From: Niastella sp966212235
GTDB taxonomy: Bacteria > Bacteroidota > Bacteroidia > Chitinophagales > Chitinophagaceae
Assembly (NCBI GenBank): GCA_966212235.1
Contig: CBIHPP010000019.1
Span: forward strand, 62,001-126,000
Direction: 5' to 3'
Length of the DNA: 64,000 nt
Under the pieces are notes generated by a model. It was not told the DNA's origin. It saw only the letters and a program-made list of their open reading frames with translations, and ran no database searches. Shown piece after piece: positions 8,890 to 16,763 of this stretch. The stretch's first letter is position 1. Each line of letters starts with the position of its first letter. The position numbers were made by a program, and so were the translations under genes.

Positions 8890-10203
8890 ATGAAAACGGT
8901 TGTATCAGGGCTCGCATTCGTAATTGCGTTTACTGTAGTAAGTTGCAAAAAAAATCACGATGTTGTAAGTAGTGAAGTAAAAAACGACACCGCTGCAACG
9001 TATGCCCGTGATATTTATCTATGGTACAATAACATTCCCCCTACATTCGATGCGCACAACTTCCCGGATCCCAATGCAGTCATGGAAGGGATCAGGACTT
9101 TTAGCGAAGAGCCCGGGTTTACCACACCCGTTGATCGCTGGAGTTTTGCCATATTGAGATCGGAATGGGAGAATTTGAGTTCCGGTATCGGCGGCGATTT
9201 TGGCATGAACGTCTTTTTTCTTACCAATGATAATCTGCGGGTATCGTATGTAGAAAGAGAATCCCCGGCAGGCAAAGCAGGTATCAAACGCAGCTGGCAT
9301 ATTAAGCAGATCAATGGAAATACAAATGTAAATGCTTCCAATGCAGCTGGTATTATACAAGCCATTTACCAAAGTACCACTGGTACTTTTTTGTTTGGCC
9401 GCCCCAATGGTCCCGATACCACCATTACCTTAAAAGCCTCTTCTTATAAGGAACATCCTTTATTGTTTGATTCTGTGTATACGACCGGCAGCCATAAAAC
9501 CGGTTATTTTGTATTTAATTCTTTCCTGGGCGATACCAACGAAATAAAAAATGAATTCATACGCGTCTTTGACAAGTTCAATACCCGGCAGGTACAGGAT
9601 GTAGTGGTGGATCTTCGCTATAACGGCGGCGGATATGTGTCGGTACAGAATTTACTGGCAAACTACCTGGTGCCCGACGCCGGTAACAATGAGATCATGT
9701 TGAAGGAAGAATTCAACGATAAATATGCGGCCTACGATGTAACGGAGCGCTTTACCAAAAAAGGCAATCTCAATTTGAACCGCCTGTTCTTTATCGTAAG
9801 CCAGAATACCGCTTCAGCCAGTGAATTGTTGATTAACAGTTTGATGCCCTATATGGAAGTACAACTGATAGGGCCTTCCCATACACATGGTAAACCGGTT
9901 GGCTTTTATCCCATTCCCGTATTTGACTGGTATATTTTTCCGGTATCATTCCGCACTGTAAATAAAAATGGTGAAGGGAATTATTTTAACGGGTTAAGCC
10001 TGAATTACCAGATCGCAGATGGGTTAGATAAAGACTGGGGCGATGCAGGGGAGGGGTGTTTAAGCAGTGTAATGAATTATATAAGCAACGGCAGCTTTGC
10101 CCGTTTTGCTGTAATGCCTGAACAACGTGCCAGATTAAGCGAAGAAGTGCAAAACAGTAATGCCCGTTTGGGTGAACCTAAGTTTAAGGGAATGATAAGA
10201 TAA
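8890..10203 (+). CDS. S41-family C-terminal processing protease, lipoprotein
   Basis: A 437-residue lipoprotein (lipobox VVSC, Cys20) of peptidase family S41. A PDZ-like region (FFLTNDNLRVSYVERESPAGKAG, about 108-150) precedes the protease core. The catalytic serine is in NTASASELLINSL and the general-base lysine in THGKPVGF. The DVVVDLRYNGGGYVSVQNLLANYL strand is diagnostic. It probably degrades or trims envelope proteins on the periplasmic side. A 281-bp spacer with word repeats precedes it, so it is likely a single-gene unit, closed by a bidirectional terminator at 10264-10301. Confidence 0.9.
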   Translation: MKTVVSGLAFVIAFTVVSCKKNHDVVSSEVKNDTAATYARDIYLWYNNIPPTFDAHNFPDPNAVMEGIRTFSEEPGFTTPVDRWSFAILRSEWENLSSGIGGDFGMNVFFLTNDNLRVSYVERESPAGKAGIKRSWHIKQINGNTNVNASNAAGIIQAIYQSTTGTFLFGRPNGPDTTITLKASSYKEHPLLFDSVYTTGSHKTGYFVFNSFLGDTNEIKNEFIRVFDKFNTRQVQDVVVDLRYNGGGYVSVQNLLANYLVPDAGNNEIMLKEEFNDKYAAYDVTERFTKKGNLNLNRLFFIVSQNTASASELLINSLMPYMEVQLIGPSHTHGKPVGFYPIPVFDWYIFPVSFRTVNKNGEGNYFNGLSLNYQIADGLDKDWGDAGEGCLSSVMNYISNGSFARFAVMPEQRARLSEEVQNSNARLGEPKFKGMIR

Positions 10204-10263
10204 GGTAACAAGGCACAAGACACAAGGCACAAGCAATACAGCCATATATAAGTATTTAAAAAT

Positions 10264-10301
10264 CAAAAGTGGATCATCCTTTTATTGATGATCCACTTTT
10301 G
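10264..10301. terminator. Bidirectional terminator between S41 protease and fabD
   Basis: A perfect 15-bp stem (caaaagtggatcatc with gatgatccacttttg) and an 8-nt loop lie between two convergent genes. A-rich and T-rich flanks on both sides suit termination in both directions. Confidence 0.85.
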
Positions 10302-10347
10302 TTTATTGTAGCTTATGGCTTTTTCACGTTTGCCGTTTCACGCTGTC

Positions 10348-11238
10348 TTAGCTCACTCCATCAGTAGTAACTTTCTTATCAATTTTACCTATTAATCCCT
10401 GCAATACTTTACCAGGTCCGCATTCTGTAAAGTGGGTGCCGCCATCGGTGATCATGGTCTTGATACTTTGGGTCCACTTAACAGCGCTGGTTAACTGATC
10501 AATGAGGTTTTGTTTGATATCTTCTTTGTTGCCCACCGCTTTGGCTACAACGTTTTGATAAACAGGGCAATTGGGATTGTAAAAGGTGGTTGCCTCAATG
10601 GCTTTCGACAATTCGGCTTTGGCTGGTTCCATTAAAGGCGAGTGAAAAGCGCCGCTTACGGGTAAAACCAATGCACGTTTAGCGCCGGCTGCTTTCAGTC
10701 GCTCAATGGCAATTTCAATGCCTTTGGTGCTTCCACTGATCACCAGCTGGCCGGGACAATTATAATTGGCCGGTACAACTATCTCATCGGTTTCTTCCTG
10801 TATCAGGGAACAGATTTCTTCCACTTTGGCATCATCCAATCCCAATACAGCCGCCATGGTCGACGGGTTCGATTCACAGGCTTTTTGCATGGCTTGCGCC
10901 CGAATGCTTACCAGTCTTAATCCATCCTCAAAGCTTAACACGCCATTGGCTGCCAATGCCGAAAATTCACCCAGTGAATGGCCTGCAACCATTTCGGGAC
11001 GTGCATTATCGATACTTTTGAATGCAATTACAGAATGAAGAAAAATGGCAGGTTGAGTTACCCTGGTTTGTTTCAGATCATCGTCACTACCGGAAAACAT
11101 AATATCCGAAATACGAAACCCCACGATCTCATTCGCCTGTTCAAATAATCTTTTCGCAAAAGCGCTGTTTTCATAATGGTCTTTTCCCATCCCCGGAAAT
11201 TGAGAGCCCTGTCCCGGGAACACAAAAGCATGTGTCAT
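10348..11238 (-). CDS. fabD: Malonyl-CoA:ACP transacylase (FabD)
   Basis: FabD loads malonyl groups onto acyl carrier protein for chain extension. The 296-residue protein has the FPGQGSQ oxyanion loop (7-13), the nucleophile Ser88 in GHSLGE, Arg113 that holds the malonyl carboxylate (SIRAQAM), and catalytic His199 in GAFHSPLM. The length is usual. It ends at the shared terminator with the S41 protease. Upstream lies a word-repeat spacer that separates it from folE on the same strand, so co-transcription with folE is uncertain. Confidence 0.96.
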   Translation of the reverse strand: MTHAFVFPGQGSQFPGMGKDHYENSAFAKRLFEQANEIVGFRISDIMFSGSDDDLKQTRVTQPAIFLHSVIAFKSIDNARPEMVAGHSLGEFSALAANGVLSFEDGLRLVSIRAQAMQKACESNPSTMAAVLGLDDAKVEEICSLIQEETDEIVVPANYNCPGQLVISGSTKGIEIAIERLKAAGAKRALVLPVSGAFHSPLMEPAKAELSKAIEATTFYNPNCPVYQNVVAKAVGNKEDIKQNLIDQLTSAVKWTQSIKTMITDGGTHFTECGPGKVLQGLIGKIDKKVTTDGVS

Positions 11239-11295
11239 AATGTAAAAAGGGGTTTAAAGAAACAAAAATGCCACAAAGTGGTTAACTATCCAAAA

Positions 11296-11372
11296 AAGAA
11301 GTAGGGTATAGGAGGTAGGAAGTTTGAAAAATTTACATTATGGTATTTTCAACTTCTTACATCCCTGGCTCA
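11296..11372. repeat. Inverted degenerate word repeat between fabD and folE
   Basis: The left arm (gaagtagggtataggaggta) and the right arm (cttcttacatccctgg) are partly complementary around an AT-rich centre. The class is the same as at 8612-8690. Confidence 0.5.
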
Positions 11373-11412
11373 TGCTTCATTCATTTTATCTCCAGGTTCT
11401 CGTTTAATTTTA

Positions 11413-12009
11413 TTAATGTAGTCTGCTGGAAATTAACTTGGTAAACTCGCTACGGGTTTCATTTTTTTCAAATTCACCCCAGAAAGCCGATGTAGTGGTC
11501 ACCGAATTCTGTTTTTGCACACCACGCATCATCATACACAGGTGCGATGCCTCAATAACCACTGCTACGCCAAGAGGTTGCAAAGTATCCTTAAGGGCAT
11601 CCAGTATTTGGGTGGTGAGTCGTTCCTGCACCTGCAATCGCCGGGAATAAACATCAACTACCCGGGCAATTTTACTAAGCCCTGTAATATATCCATTAGG
11701 AATATAGGCAATATGCGCTTTTCCGAAGAAGGGAAGAATATGGTGTTCGCACAAGCTATACAGCTCGATATCTTTTACCAGGATCATTTCGCTTACATTC
11801 TCCTTGAACTTAGCTGAATTTAAAATGGCCCTCGCATCCATATCATACCCCTGCATCATGAATTGCATGGCTTTGGCCACCCGTTCCGGCGTTTTTAATA
11901 ACCCTTCGCGTTCCGGGTCTTCGCCCAATAATGTCAGTGTTTCACGGTAATGCTGTGTAAGCTCCGGCATGATCTTATCGTCATATTGTTCAATTTTCTT
12001 GTAGGCCAT
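11413..12009 (-). CDS. folE: GTP cyclohydrolase I
   Basis: FolE converts GTP to 7,8-dihydroneopterin triphosphate, the first step of folate and tetrahydropterin synthesis. The 198-residue protein contains the zinc ligands Cys87 and His90 (YSLCEHHILPF) and Cys158 (ASHLCMMMRGV), plus the GLSKIARVVDVYSRRLQVQERLT core helix region. ATG 12009 is preceded by a GGAG, unusually Shine-Dalgarno-like for this phylum. With the two 6-pyruvoyl-tetrahydropterin synthase paralogs just upstream on the same strand it forms a pterin block, which suggests tetrahydrobiopterin-like cofactor synthesis in addition to folate. Confidence 0.96.
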   Translation of the reverse strand: MAYKKIEQYDDKIMPELTQHYRETLTLLGEDPEREGLLKTPERVAKAMQFMMQGYDMDARAILNSAKFKENVSEMILVKDIELYSLCEHHILPFFGKAHIAYIPNGYITGLSKIARVVDVYSRRLQVQERLTTQILDALKDTLQPLGVAVVIEASHLCMMMRGVQKQNSVTTTSAFWGEFEKNETRSEFTKLISSRLH

Positions 12010-12029
12010 CTCCGTTGATTTAGATTTTT

Positions 12030-12137
12030 ATGCTTAACGCGGAACGCTTAACGCAGAACGCATAATGCGAAACGCTTAATATTTGTCGTGAATTTCAAGT
12101 TGTAGCTTAACCACAAACCATAAACTACAAACCCCAA
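12030..12137. repeat. Two word-repeat tracts upstream of folE
   Basis: The first tract repeats words like ttaacgcggaacgc and aacgcataatgcg. The second repeats aaaccataaactacaaacc. They occupy nearly the whole spacer between folE and the upstream pterin synthase gene. Confidence 0.55.
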
Positions 12138-12141
12138 ACCC

Positions 12142-12555
12142 TTACGCCGGATACTCCACAAAATTTCGTTCTGTTTCATACAAACGTACCTGCAGGTCGA
12201 ACTGCGGATCAATTTGTGCCCGTAGCAGATCGTAGATCACAACACAAATATTTTCAGCCGTGGGATTCAGGGTTTTAAAATATTCTGTATCCAGGTTGAG
12301 GTTCTTATGATCAAACTTTTCCAGTATATGATCCCTGATCAGGTCACTTAATATTTTCATGTCCATCACATATCCCGTCTCCCGGTCTGGCTCGCCGGTT
12401 ACTTTAACCACTATTTCATAGTTATGGCCATGAAAACTGGGATTGTTGCATTTGCCAAACACGGCATCGTTCTTAGCCATATCCCAGGCAGGATTATATA
12501 AGCGGTGTGCCGCATTAAAATGTTCCTTTCGGTAAACAGCTACTTTTTTGCTCAT
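12142..12555 (-). CDS. 6-pyruvoyl-tetrahydropterin synthase family protein (copy 1)
   Basis: The enzyme would convert dihydroneopterin triphosphate to 6-pyruvoyl-tetrahydropterin; the related QueD makes carboxytetrahydropterin for queuosine. The 137-residue protein has the catalytic/zinc motif FGKCNNPSFHGHNYEI, with five residues between Cys and HGH. That spacing is that of the biopterin-type (PTPS-II) enzymes, whereas QueD has three. The third zinc His is in FNAAHRL, and the late Glu of the fold is in RLYETERNFVEY. I place the start at ATG 12555; an in-frame TTG lies 9 nt upstream. It lies between copy 2 and folE on the same strand. Confidence 0.9.
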   Translation of the reverse strand: MSKKVAVYRKEHFNAAHRLYNPAWDMAKNDAVFGKCNNPSFHGHNYEIVVKVTGEPDRETGYVMDMKILSDLIRDHILEKFDHKNLNLDTEYFKTLNPTAENICVVIYDLLRAQIDPQFDLQVRLYETERNFVEYPA

Positions 12556-12605
12556 GTTATTCAAAATACAAGTAATAACGTTTTTAATGAGTGAACGGTT
12601 GTCGC

Positions 12606-13016
12606 CTAATCCCCAAAATACTCCACAAAAATGCGGGGTGTTTCATACAGCTTGATGCCATGCAATTGCACGCCAGCCGGTAAATGGGGCTGTATCTGCT
12701 GCCAGATGGCGATAGCCAGGTTTTCTGTTGAACAAAGCTGATCCTTCATAAAAGACACATCCACATTCAGGTTCTTATGATCTATTTGTTCAATAACATA
12801 TTGATTAATGATCCGGCTCAATTCCTTTACATCAAACACAAACCCGGTATCCACGCTGGGTCGGCCTTTTACGGTAACGTATAATTCGTAATTGTGTCCA
12901 TGCCAGTTTTCATTGGCGCATTTACCAAAAACCATATCATTCTGCTCCTTGCTCCAGTTGGGGTTGTACAGTTTATGGGCCGCATTAAAGTGTTCAACAC
13001 GAGTCAGATACACCAT
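12606..13016 (-). CDS. 6-pyruvoyl-tetrahydropterin synthase family protein (copy 2)
   Basis: A second 136-residue paralog, about half identical to its neighbour by eye. It has the same layout: FNAAHKLYNPNW, FGKCANENWHGHNYEL (five residues between Cys and HGH), DHKNLNVDV, and KLYETPRIFVEY. ATG 13016 is the better start, because an upstream in-frame TTG (13040) would overlap the promoter -7 element at 13045-13038. It is probably first in a unit with copy 1 and folE. Having two such enzymes side by side suggests divided roles, for example one in biopterin and one in queuosine precursor supply, but both carry the biopterin-type motif. Confidence 0.9.
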   Translation of the reverse strand: MVYLTRVEHFNAAHKLYNPNWSKEQNDMVFGKCANENWHGHNYELYVTVKGRPSVDTGFVFDVKELSRIINQYVIEQIDHKNLNVDVSFMKDQLCSTENLAIAIWQQIQPHLPAGVQLHGIKLYETPRIFVEYFGD

Positions 13017-13037
13017 TGTTGATGTGAAAATTTGCCG

Positions 13038-13045
13038 CAAAGGTA
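13038..13045 (-). promoter_or_regulatory. Bacteroidota -7 element for the pterin block
   Basis: On the minus strand the octamer reads TACCTTTG, an exact match to TAnnTTTG. Transcription would start near 13031, about 15 nt before the ATG at 13016, and decides the start of the copy 2 gene. Confidence 0.6.
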
Positions 13046-13253
13046 ACGCTTCCTTTTGCTTTGGTCAGGGTATCAGGCTCTTTTTCTCCTTTTTGCAGGT
13101 TACCCCCGGTTAAGCCGGAGCCTGTTATTGGATGCAGGGCGGCCGTTCGGGGTTACAAAAGCAGTCGATGGTTTGTAATGCTTTTGAATTTAAAGGCAGG
13201 TAACCGGAAACCTGTATCCTGTAACCCGTAATTTCCGTTTCCCGGGAAGCCCT

Positions 13254-13261
13254 TAGTTTTG
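13254..13261 (+). promoter_or_regulatory. -7 element immediately before mqnB (leaderless candidate)
   Basis: TAGTTTTG matches TAnnTTTG exactly and ends 4 nt before the mqnB ATG. With the usual 5-7 nt spacing, transcription would begin at or next to the start codon. Confidence 0.5.
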
Positions 13262-13265
13262 CAGC

Positions 13266-13919
13266 ATGGAAATTTTGCTGATAGCTGCTACCAACTTCGA
13301 AATACAGCCCACGATCAATTATTTGGCAGACCGGGATTGTTTGATTGGCAATAACAGGTTTGAAGTGCTGATCACCGGTATTGGCAGCATGAGTACTGCC
13401 TACTGGCTTACCAAAACCATTGAAAAAAAACGGCCTGGTTTACTGATCCAGGCTGGCGTAGCCGGCAGTTATTCCGATAGCTACCCACCGGGCAGCCTGG
13501 TGCTGGTAAATGAAGAAGTGACCGGCGATCTGGGCGTGGAAGAAAATAATGAATTTAAAGATGTGTTCGATATGGGACTGCCACAAATTTCCGATCCCTA
13601 CACCGGTAAAAACCTGGTAAATGATGAGGGGGAAATGTTGCAACGATACAACCTGCCCCTGGTAAAAGCAGTAACCATTAATGAGATCACCACCCGGCCG
13701 GCGCGCATACAACAATTGCAACAAAAATACCAGCCGGTTGTTGAATCCATGGAAGGCGCTGCTTTTCATTATATAGCATTGATGGAAAAAATTCCATATT
13801 TACAATTGCGTGCTGTTTCCAATATGGTGGGCGAACGCGATAAATCGAAGTGGAAGATGAAGGAAGCTATACAGGTTCTCAATGAACAATTAATAGCAAT
13901 GGTGAATGGTGAGCTTTGA
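13266..13919 (+). CDS. mqnB: Futalosine hydrolase
   Basis: MqnB cleaves futalosine to dehypoxanthine futalosine in the alternative (futalosine) menaquinone pathway. The 217-residue protein has the nucleoside phosphorylase fold: N-terminal ILLIAATNFEIQPT, the glycine-rich VLITGIGSMSTAYWL, GVAGSYSDSYPPGSLVLV, and the substrate-binding VVESMEGAAFHYIA with RAVSNMVGERDKSKW. The VGERDKSKW ending is characteristic of MqnB rather than MTA/SAH nucleosidase. The next gene, mqnD, belongs to the same pathway, 128 nt downstream. The promoter -7 motif lies 4 nt before the ATG. Confidence 0.94.
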   Translation: MEILLIAATNFEIQPTINYLADRDCLIGNNRFEVLITGIGSMSTAYWLTKTIEKKRPGLLIQAGVAGSYSDSYPPGSLVLVNEEVTGDLGVEENNEFKDVFDMGLPQISDPYTGKNLVNDEGEMLQRYNLPLVKAVTINEITTRPARIQQLQQKYQPVVESMEGAAFHYIALMEKIPYLQLRAVSNMVGERDKSKWKMKEAIQVLNEQLIAMVNGEL

Positions 13920-13964
13920 AGAAGGCCGCGAGGTACAAAGTAAAATGATGAGCCTTGAATTAAA

Positions 13965-14045
13965 GAACCAGAAACCATAAACTACAAACCATAAACTGAA
14001 GCATTGGTACCAGAACCAGGAATTCAAAACCAAGAACTCAAATTT
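13965..14045. repeat. Word repeat between mqnB and mqnD
   Basis: Words such as accataaactacaaaccat are followed by ccagaaccaggaattcaaaa and similar near-repeats. They fill the spacer right up to the mqnD start. Confidence 0.55.
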
Positions 14046-14047
14046 AA

Positions 14048-14884
14048 ATGAATCTTACACTTGGCTTCTCCCCCTGCCCGAACGATACCTTTATATTCGA
14101 TGCGCTGGTCAATAAAAAGATTGATACAGGGGATCTAACTTTTCAACCTGTGCTGGAAGATGTGCAAACCCTCAACGAATGGGCATTGCAGGGCCGGTTA
14201 GCTATTACGAAGATCAGTTATGGCGTATTGCCTTTGCTGCTTGATAAATACATTGTATTAAATGCCGGTGGCGCCCTGGGCAAAGGGGTGGGGCCATTGC
14301 TCATTACAAAACAGGCGCATGCGAACGATACAGCCGTGAATAACATGACCATTGCCATTCCGGGGGAACATACTACGGCACATATGTTATTCTCGCTGGC
14401 TTATCCCCAGGCTATAAAAAAGAAATTCATGCTTTTCTCCGCCATTGAAGATGCGGTACTGAACGGCGAAGTGGATGCCGGTGTGATCATTCATGAAAAC
14501 CGTTTTACTTATCAGCAAAAAGGATTACACAAGCTGGTTGATCTGGGGGAATACTGGGAGCAGCAAACCGGTAATCCCATCCCGCTGGGTGGTATTGTCA
14601 TGAAAAAAATGTTTGATAACGCCCTGCAACAAAAAGTAGATACATTAATTAAACGAAGCCTGGAATACGCCTTCAAAAATTACCCGCTTATAACTGATTA
14701 TGTAAAACAACATTCCCAGGAAATGAGTGAATCCGTGATGCGGCAGCATATCGACCTGTATGTGAATAACTATTCTTTGCAATTGGGACCCGATGGCAAA
14801 GCTGCAGTGCATACTTTTTTGGATATTTACGAACGGTTAAAGAAAGTAAGTGCACAGAAAGACATTATCTTTTTGGAGGTTTAG
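14048..14884 (+). CDS. mqnD: 1,4-dihydroxy-6-naphthoate synthase
   Basis: MqnD converts cyclic dehypoxanthine futalosine to 1,4-dihydroxy-6-naphthoate in menaquinone synthesis. The 278-residue protein has the periplasmic-binding-like fold of the family, with the hallmark N-terminus LGFSPCPNDTFIFDALV, then TKISYGVLPLLLDKY, GGALGKGVGPLL, and the AIPGEHTTAHMLF domain crossover. It pairs with mqnB directly upstream. The other futalosine genes (mqnA, mqnC, mqnE) are not in the window. Confidence 0.95.
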   Translation: MNLTLGFSPCPNDTFIFDALVNKKIDTGDLTFQPVLEDVQTLNEWALQGRLAITKISYGVLPLLLDKYIVLNAGGALGKGVGPLLITKQAHANDTAVNNMTIAIPGEHTTAHMLFSLAYPQAIKKKFMLFSAIEDAVLNGEVDAGVIIHENRFTYQQKGLHKLVDLGEYWEQQTGNPIPLGGIVMKKMFDNALQQKVDTLIKRSLEYAFKNYPLITDYVKQHSQEMSESVMRQHIDLYVNNYSLQLGPDGKAAVHTFLDIYERLKKVSAQKDIIFLEV

Positions 14885-14997
14885 AAATATGGTATACCCT
14901 TTGCTGAATCTCCGGGAATGTTACGTGTACTTTGAACCGGGTGTTTGATTTGTAAAGCGAACTTGTAAAGCGAGTGCCGTCCTGTAAAAGTAATAAT

Positions 14998-15468
14998 ATG
15001 AAAAAAGTTTCCCTTGGTTTAGTCCTCATAACGTTGGTTTCCTGCGGTAGTGTTACGCAAAAAAGCAAAGGCAAAACTTATTTTGCAGATTTGCTTAAGG
15101 ATGTGGATAAAATACATTTGAAATTCTTCAACCATGGCGATACGCTGTCTGAAACAATTACAGATCAATCGGAAATTAATATCTATAAAGAACTGATCAA
15201 CGGCAAACGCGATCCCAAACAAAAGATCAAGTGCGATTCTACTGGTCAGATCCTTTTTTTAACCAAAGAAGAAATCATCCTGAACGCCTTCTTTTCTTCC
15301 CGCGCATCGGGCAGTAAATACGACAAAGCCTGTGTTACTTATTCAGTTGAACCTGTTCACTACGGATCTGCTTTAACCGTTAGATCGGGTCAGGATATCG
15401 ACGATTATTACTACAAACTCCGCAGCACCGCCAACAGAATGGCGCAGCACCAGGAAAATATTAAATAA
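14998..15468 (+). CDS. Small lipoprotein of unknown function
   Basis: I do not recognise the family. The 156-residue protein starts with a lipoprotein signal (MKKVSLGLVLITLVSCG, Cys17), so it should be lipid-anchored in the envelope. The mature part is short and polar, with no cysteine-rich or repeat pattern apart from a single internal Cys in KIKCDSTGQILFL. An in-frame ATG at 14974 would add eight residues ahead of the signal peptide; ATG 14998 gives a proper signal. It is on the same strand as mqnD but 113 nt away, so a link is doubtful. Confidence 0.72.
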   Translation: MKKVSLGLVLITLVSCGSVTQKSKGKTYFADLLKDVDKIHLKFFNHGDTLSETITDQSEINIYKELINGKRDPKQKIKCDSTGQILFLTKEEIILNAFFSSRASGSKYDKACVTYSVEPVHYGSALTVRSGQDIDDYYYKLRSTANRMAQHQENIK

Positions 15469-15764
15469 TCAATTTTGAATGCCTGCCCGACGTAGGCCTG
15501 GCGACCCCCGACTCATCGGGGCCGCCAAAGTTTTAGCGGTGGCGTAAGGTGGGTTGAAGTAGAAAGCGCTTCTTCATTCGATTTTTTTATTTTCTTCCGG
15601 ATTTCAAAAACTGTTTTTATATTCGCGCCCCGGATTTCGGTCCGCGTCACGACTTACGTCGGGTTCCATTCTGCACGCTGCCCTTCTTTATCAGCCTCTG
15701 CCCGAATAATCCTGTTTTACAGGATCCCTCTTACATAATCGCTAATATTAAAAATTAAATTGTT
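15469..15764. other. Gene-free spacer with GC-rich palindromic repeats
   Basis: It holds a composite GC-rich element (cccccgactcatcgggg and nearby partly inverted pieces, about 15484-15550) and a hairpin-like cggatttcggtccg. I see no credible reading frame. It separates the lipoprotein gene from the phosphotransferase gene. Confidence 0.5.
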
Positions 15765-16763
15765 ATGCAACATTTTCCCGTTGTGTGCTCAACGCTTTCT
15801 GCTACTCATTTGGGCAGGTATCTGCAACAGCAGTATCATTTAGGGGCAGGTACTACCTGTCGTTTATTACGTGCAGCTATTAATCATGCATACCAGGTCA
15901 CTGATGGTATGCATAAATATGTGTTTAGAATATATAGTTTAAACTGGCGGAGTGGCATAGAAATAACTGAAGAGATCAGGCTGTTACAGTTATTGAAAGA
16001 ACATGATATCCCGGTTTCGTATGCCATACCCGATCCGCAGGGAAATTATATACAACAAATACCGGCGCCCGAAGGCATGCGGTTAGGCGTGCTGTTTTCT
16101 TTTGCAAAAGGCGAGAAGGTGCTTAGTTTTTCTGAAGCCCTTCATTTTAAAATAGGTGAAATTATGGCCCGTATGCACCGGGTAACACATGAACTATCGT
16201 TACAACGAATTCAATATAACCCACAGGTATTGTTGCATGATTCATTTGAGTTGTTAAAGCAATATATTTCTGTTGATACGGAAGAGATGCAGTTTATGCA
16301 GCATGCGCAACAATATTTATTACAACAGTATGATAACGTACAGGCGTATCCATTCCGGAATGGGATCGTTCATCTTGATATCTGGTTCGATAACCTGAAT
16401 ATTCACAATAACGAGGACGTAACCTTATTCGATTTTGACTTTTGTGGTAATGGCTGGCTTCTACATGATATTGCCTATTATATGTTGCAGGTGTACAATA
16501 CAGAGCGGGAAGAAGATCAGTATAAACTAAAGCTGGAAAGTTTTATAAAAGGGTACGAGTCTGTTACGCCCATTCCTGAAGCAGAAAAGCAGTTGATCCC
16601 TGCCGCCAGCGTAAGCATTTATTTCTTTTACCTGGGTGTGCAATGCCTGCGGTTTGAAAACTGGACAAATACTTTTCTGAATGAAACGTATTTGAAGCGG
16701 TACATTAACCTGGTGATAAAAAAATTATACAACCATTATCAGTTTCCTCCCTACGAAGGTTAG
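15765..16763 (+). CDS. Phosphotransferase of the aminoglycoside/homoserine kinase-like family
   Basis: A 332-residue APH-fold kinase. The catalytic loop GIVHLDIWFDNLNI has the HxDxxxxN pattern and the metal-binding motif is LFDFDFCGNG. The N-lobe includes KYVFRIYSLNWRS, with the likely ATP-binding Arg/Lys strand. The substrate is unknown; the family phosphorylates choline, homoserine, fructosamines or antibiotics, and nothing here argues for resistance. Its last 4 nt overlap the end of the convergent photolyase gene. Codon choice looks more AT-rich than that of its neighbours. Confidence 0.82.
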   Translation: MQHFPVVCSTLSATHLGRYLQQQYHLGAGTTCRLLRAAINHAYQVTDGMHKYVFRIYSLNWRSGIEITEEIRLLQLLKEHDIPVSYAIPDPQGNYIQQIPAPEGMRLGVLFSFAKGEKVLSFSEALHFKIGEIMARMHRVTHELSLQRIQYNPQVLLHDSFELLKQYISVDTEEMQFMQHAQQYLLQQYDNVQAYPFRNGIVHLDIWFDNLNIHNNEDVTLFDFDFCGNGWLLHDIAYYMLQVYNTEREEDQYKLKLESFIKGYESVTPIPEAEKQLIPAASVSIYFFYLGVQCLRFENWTNTFLNETYLKRYINLVIKKLYNHYQFPPYEG

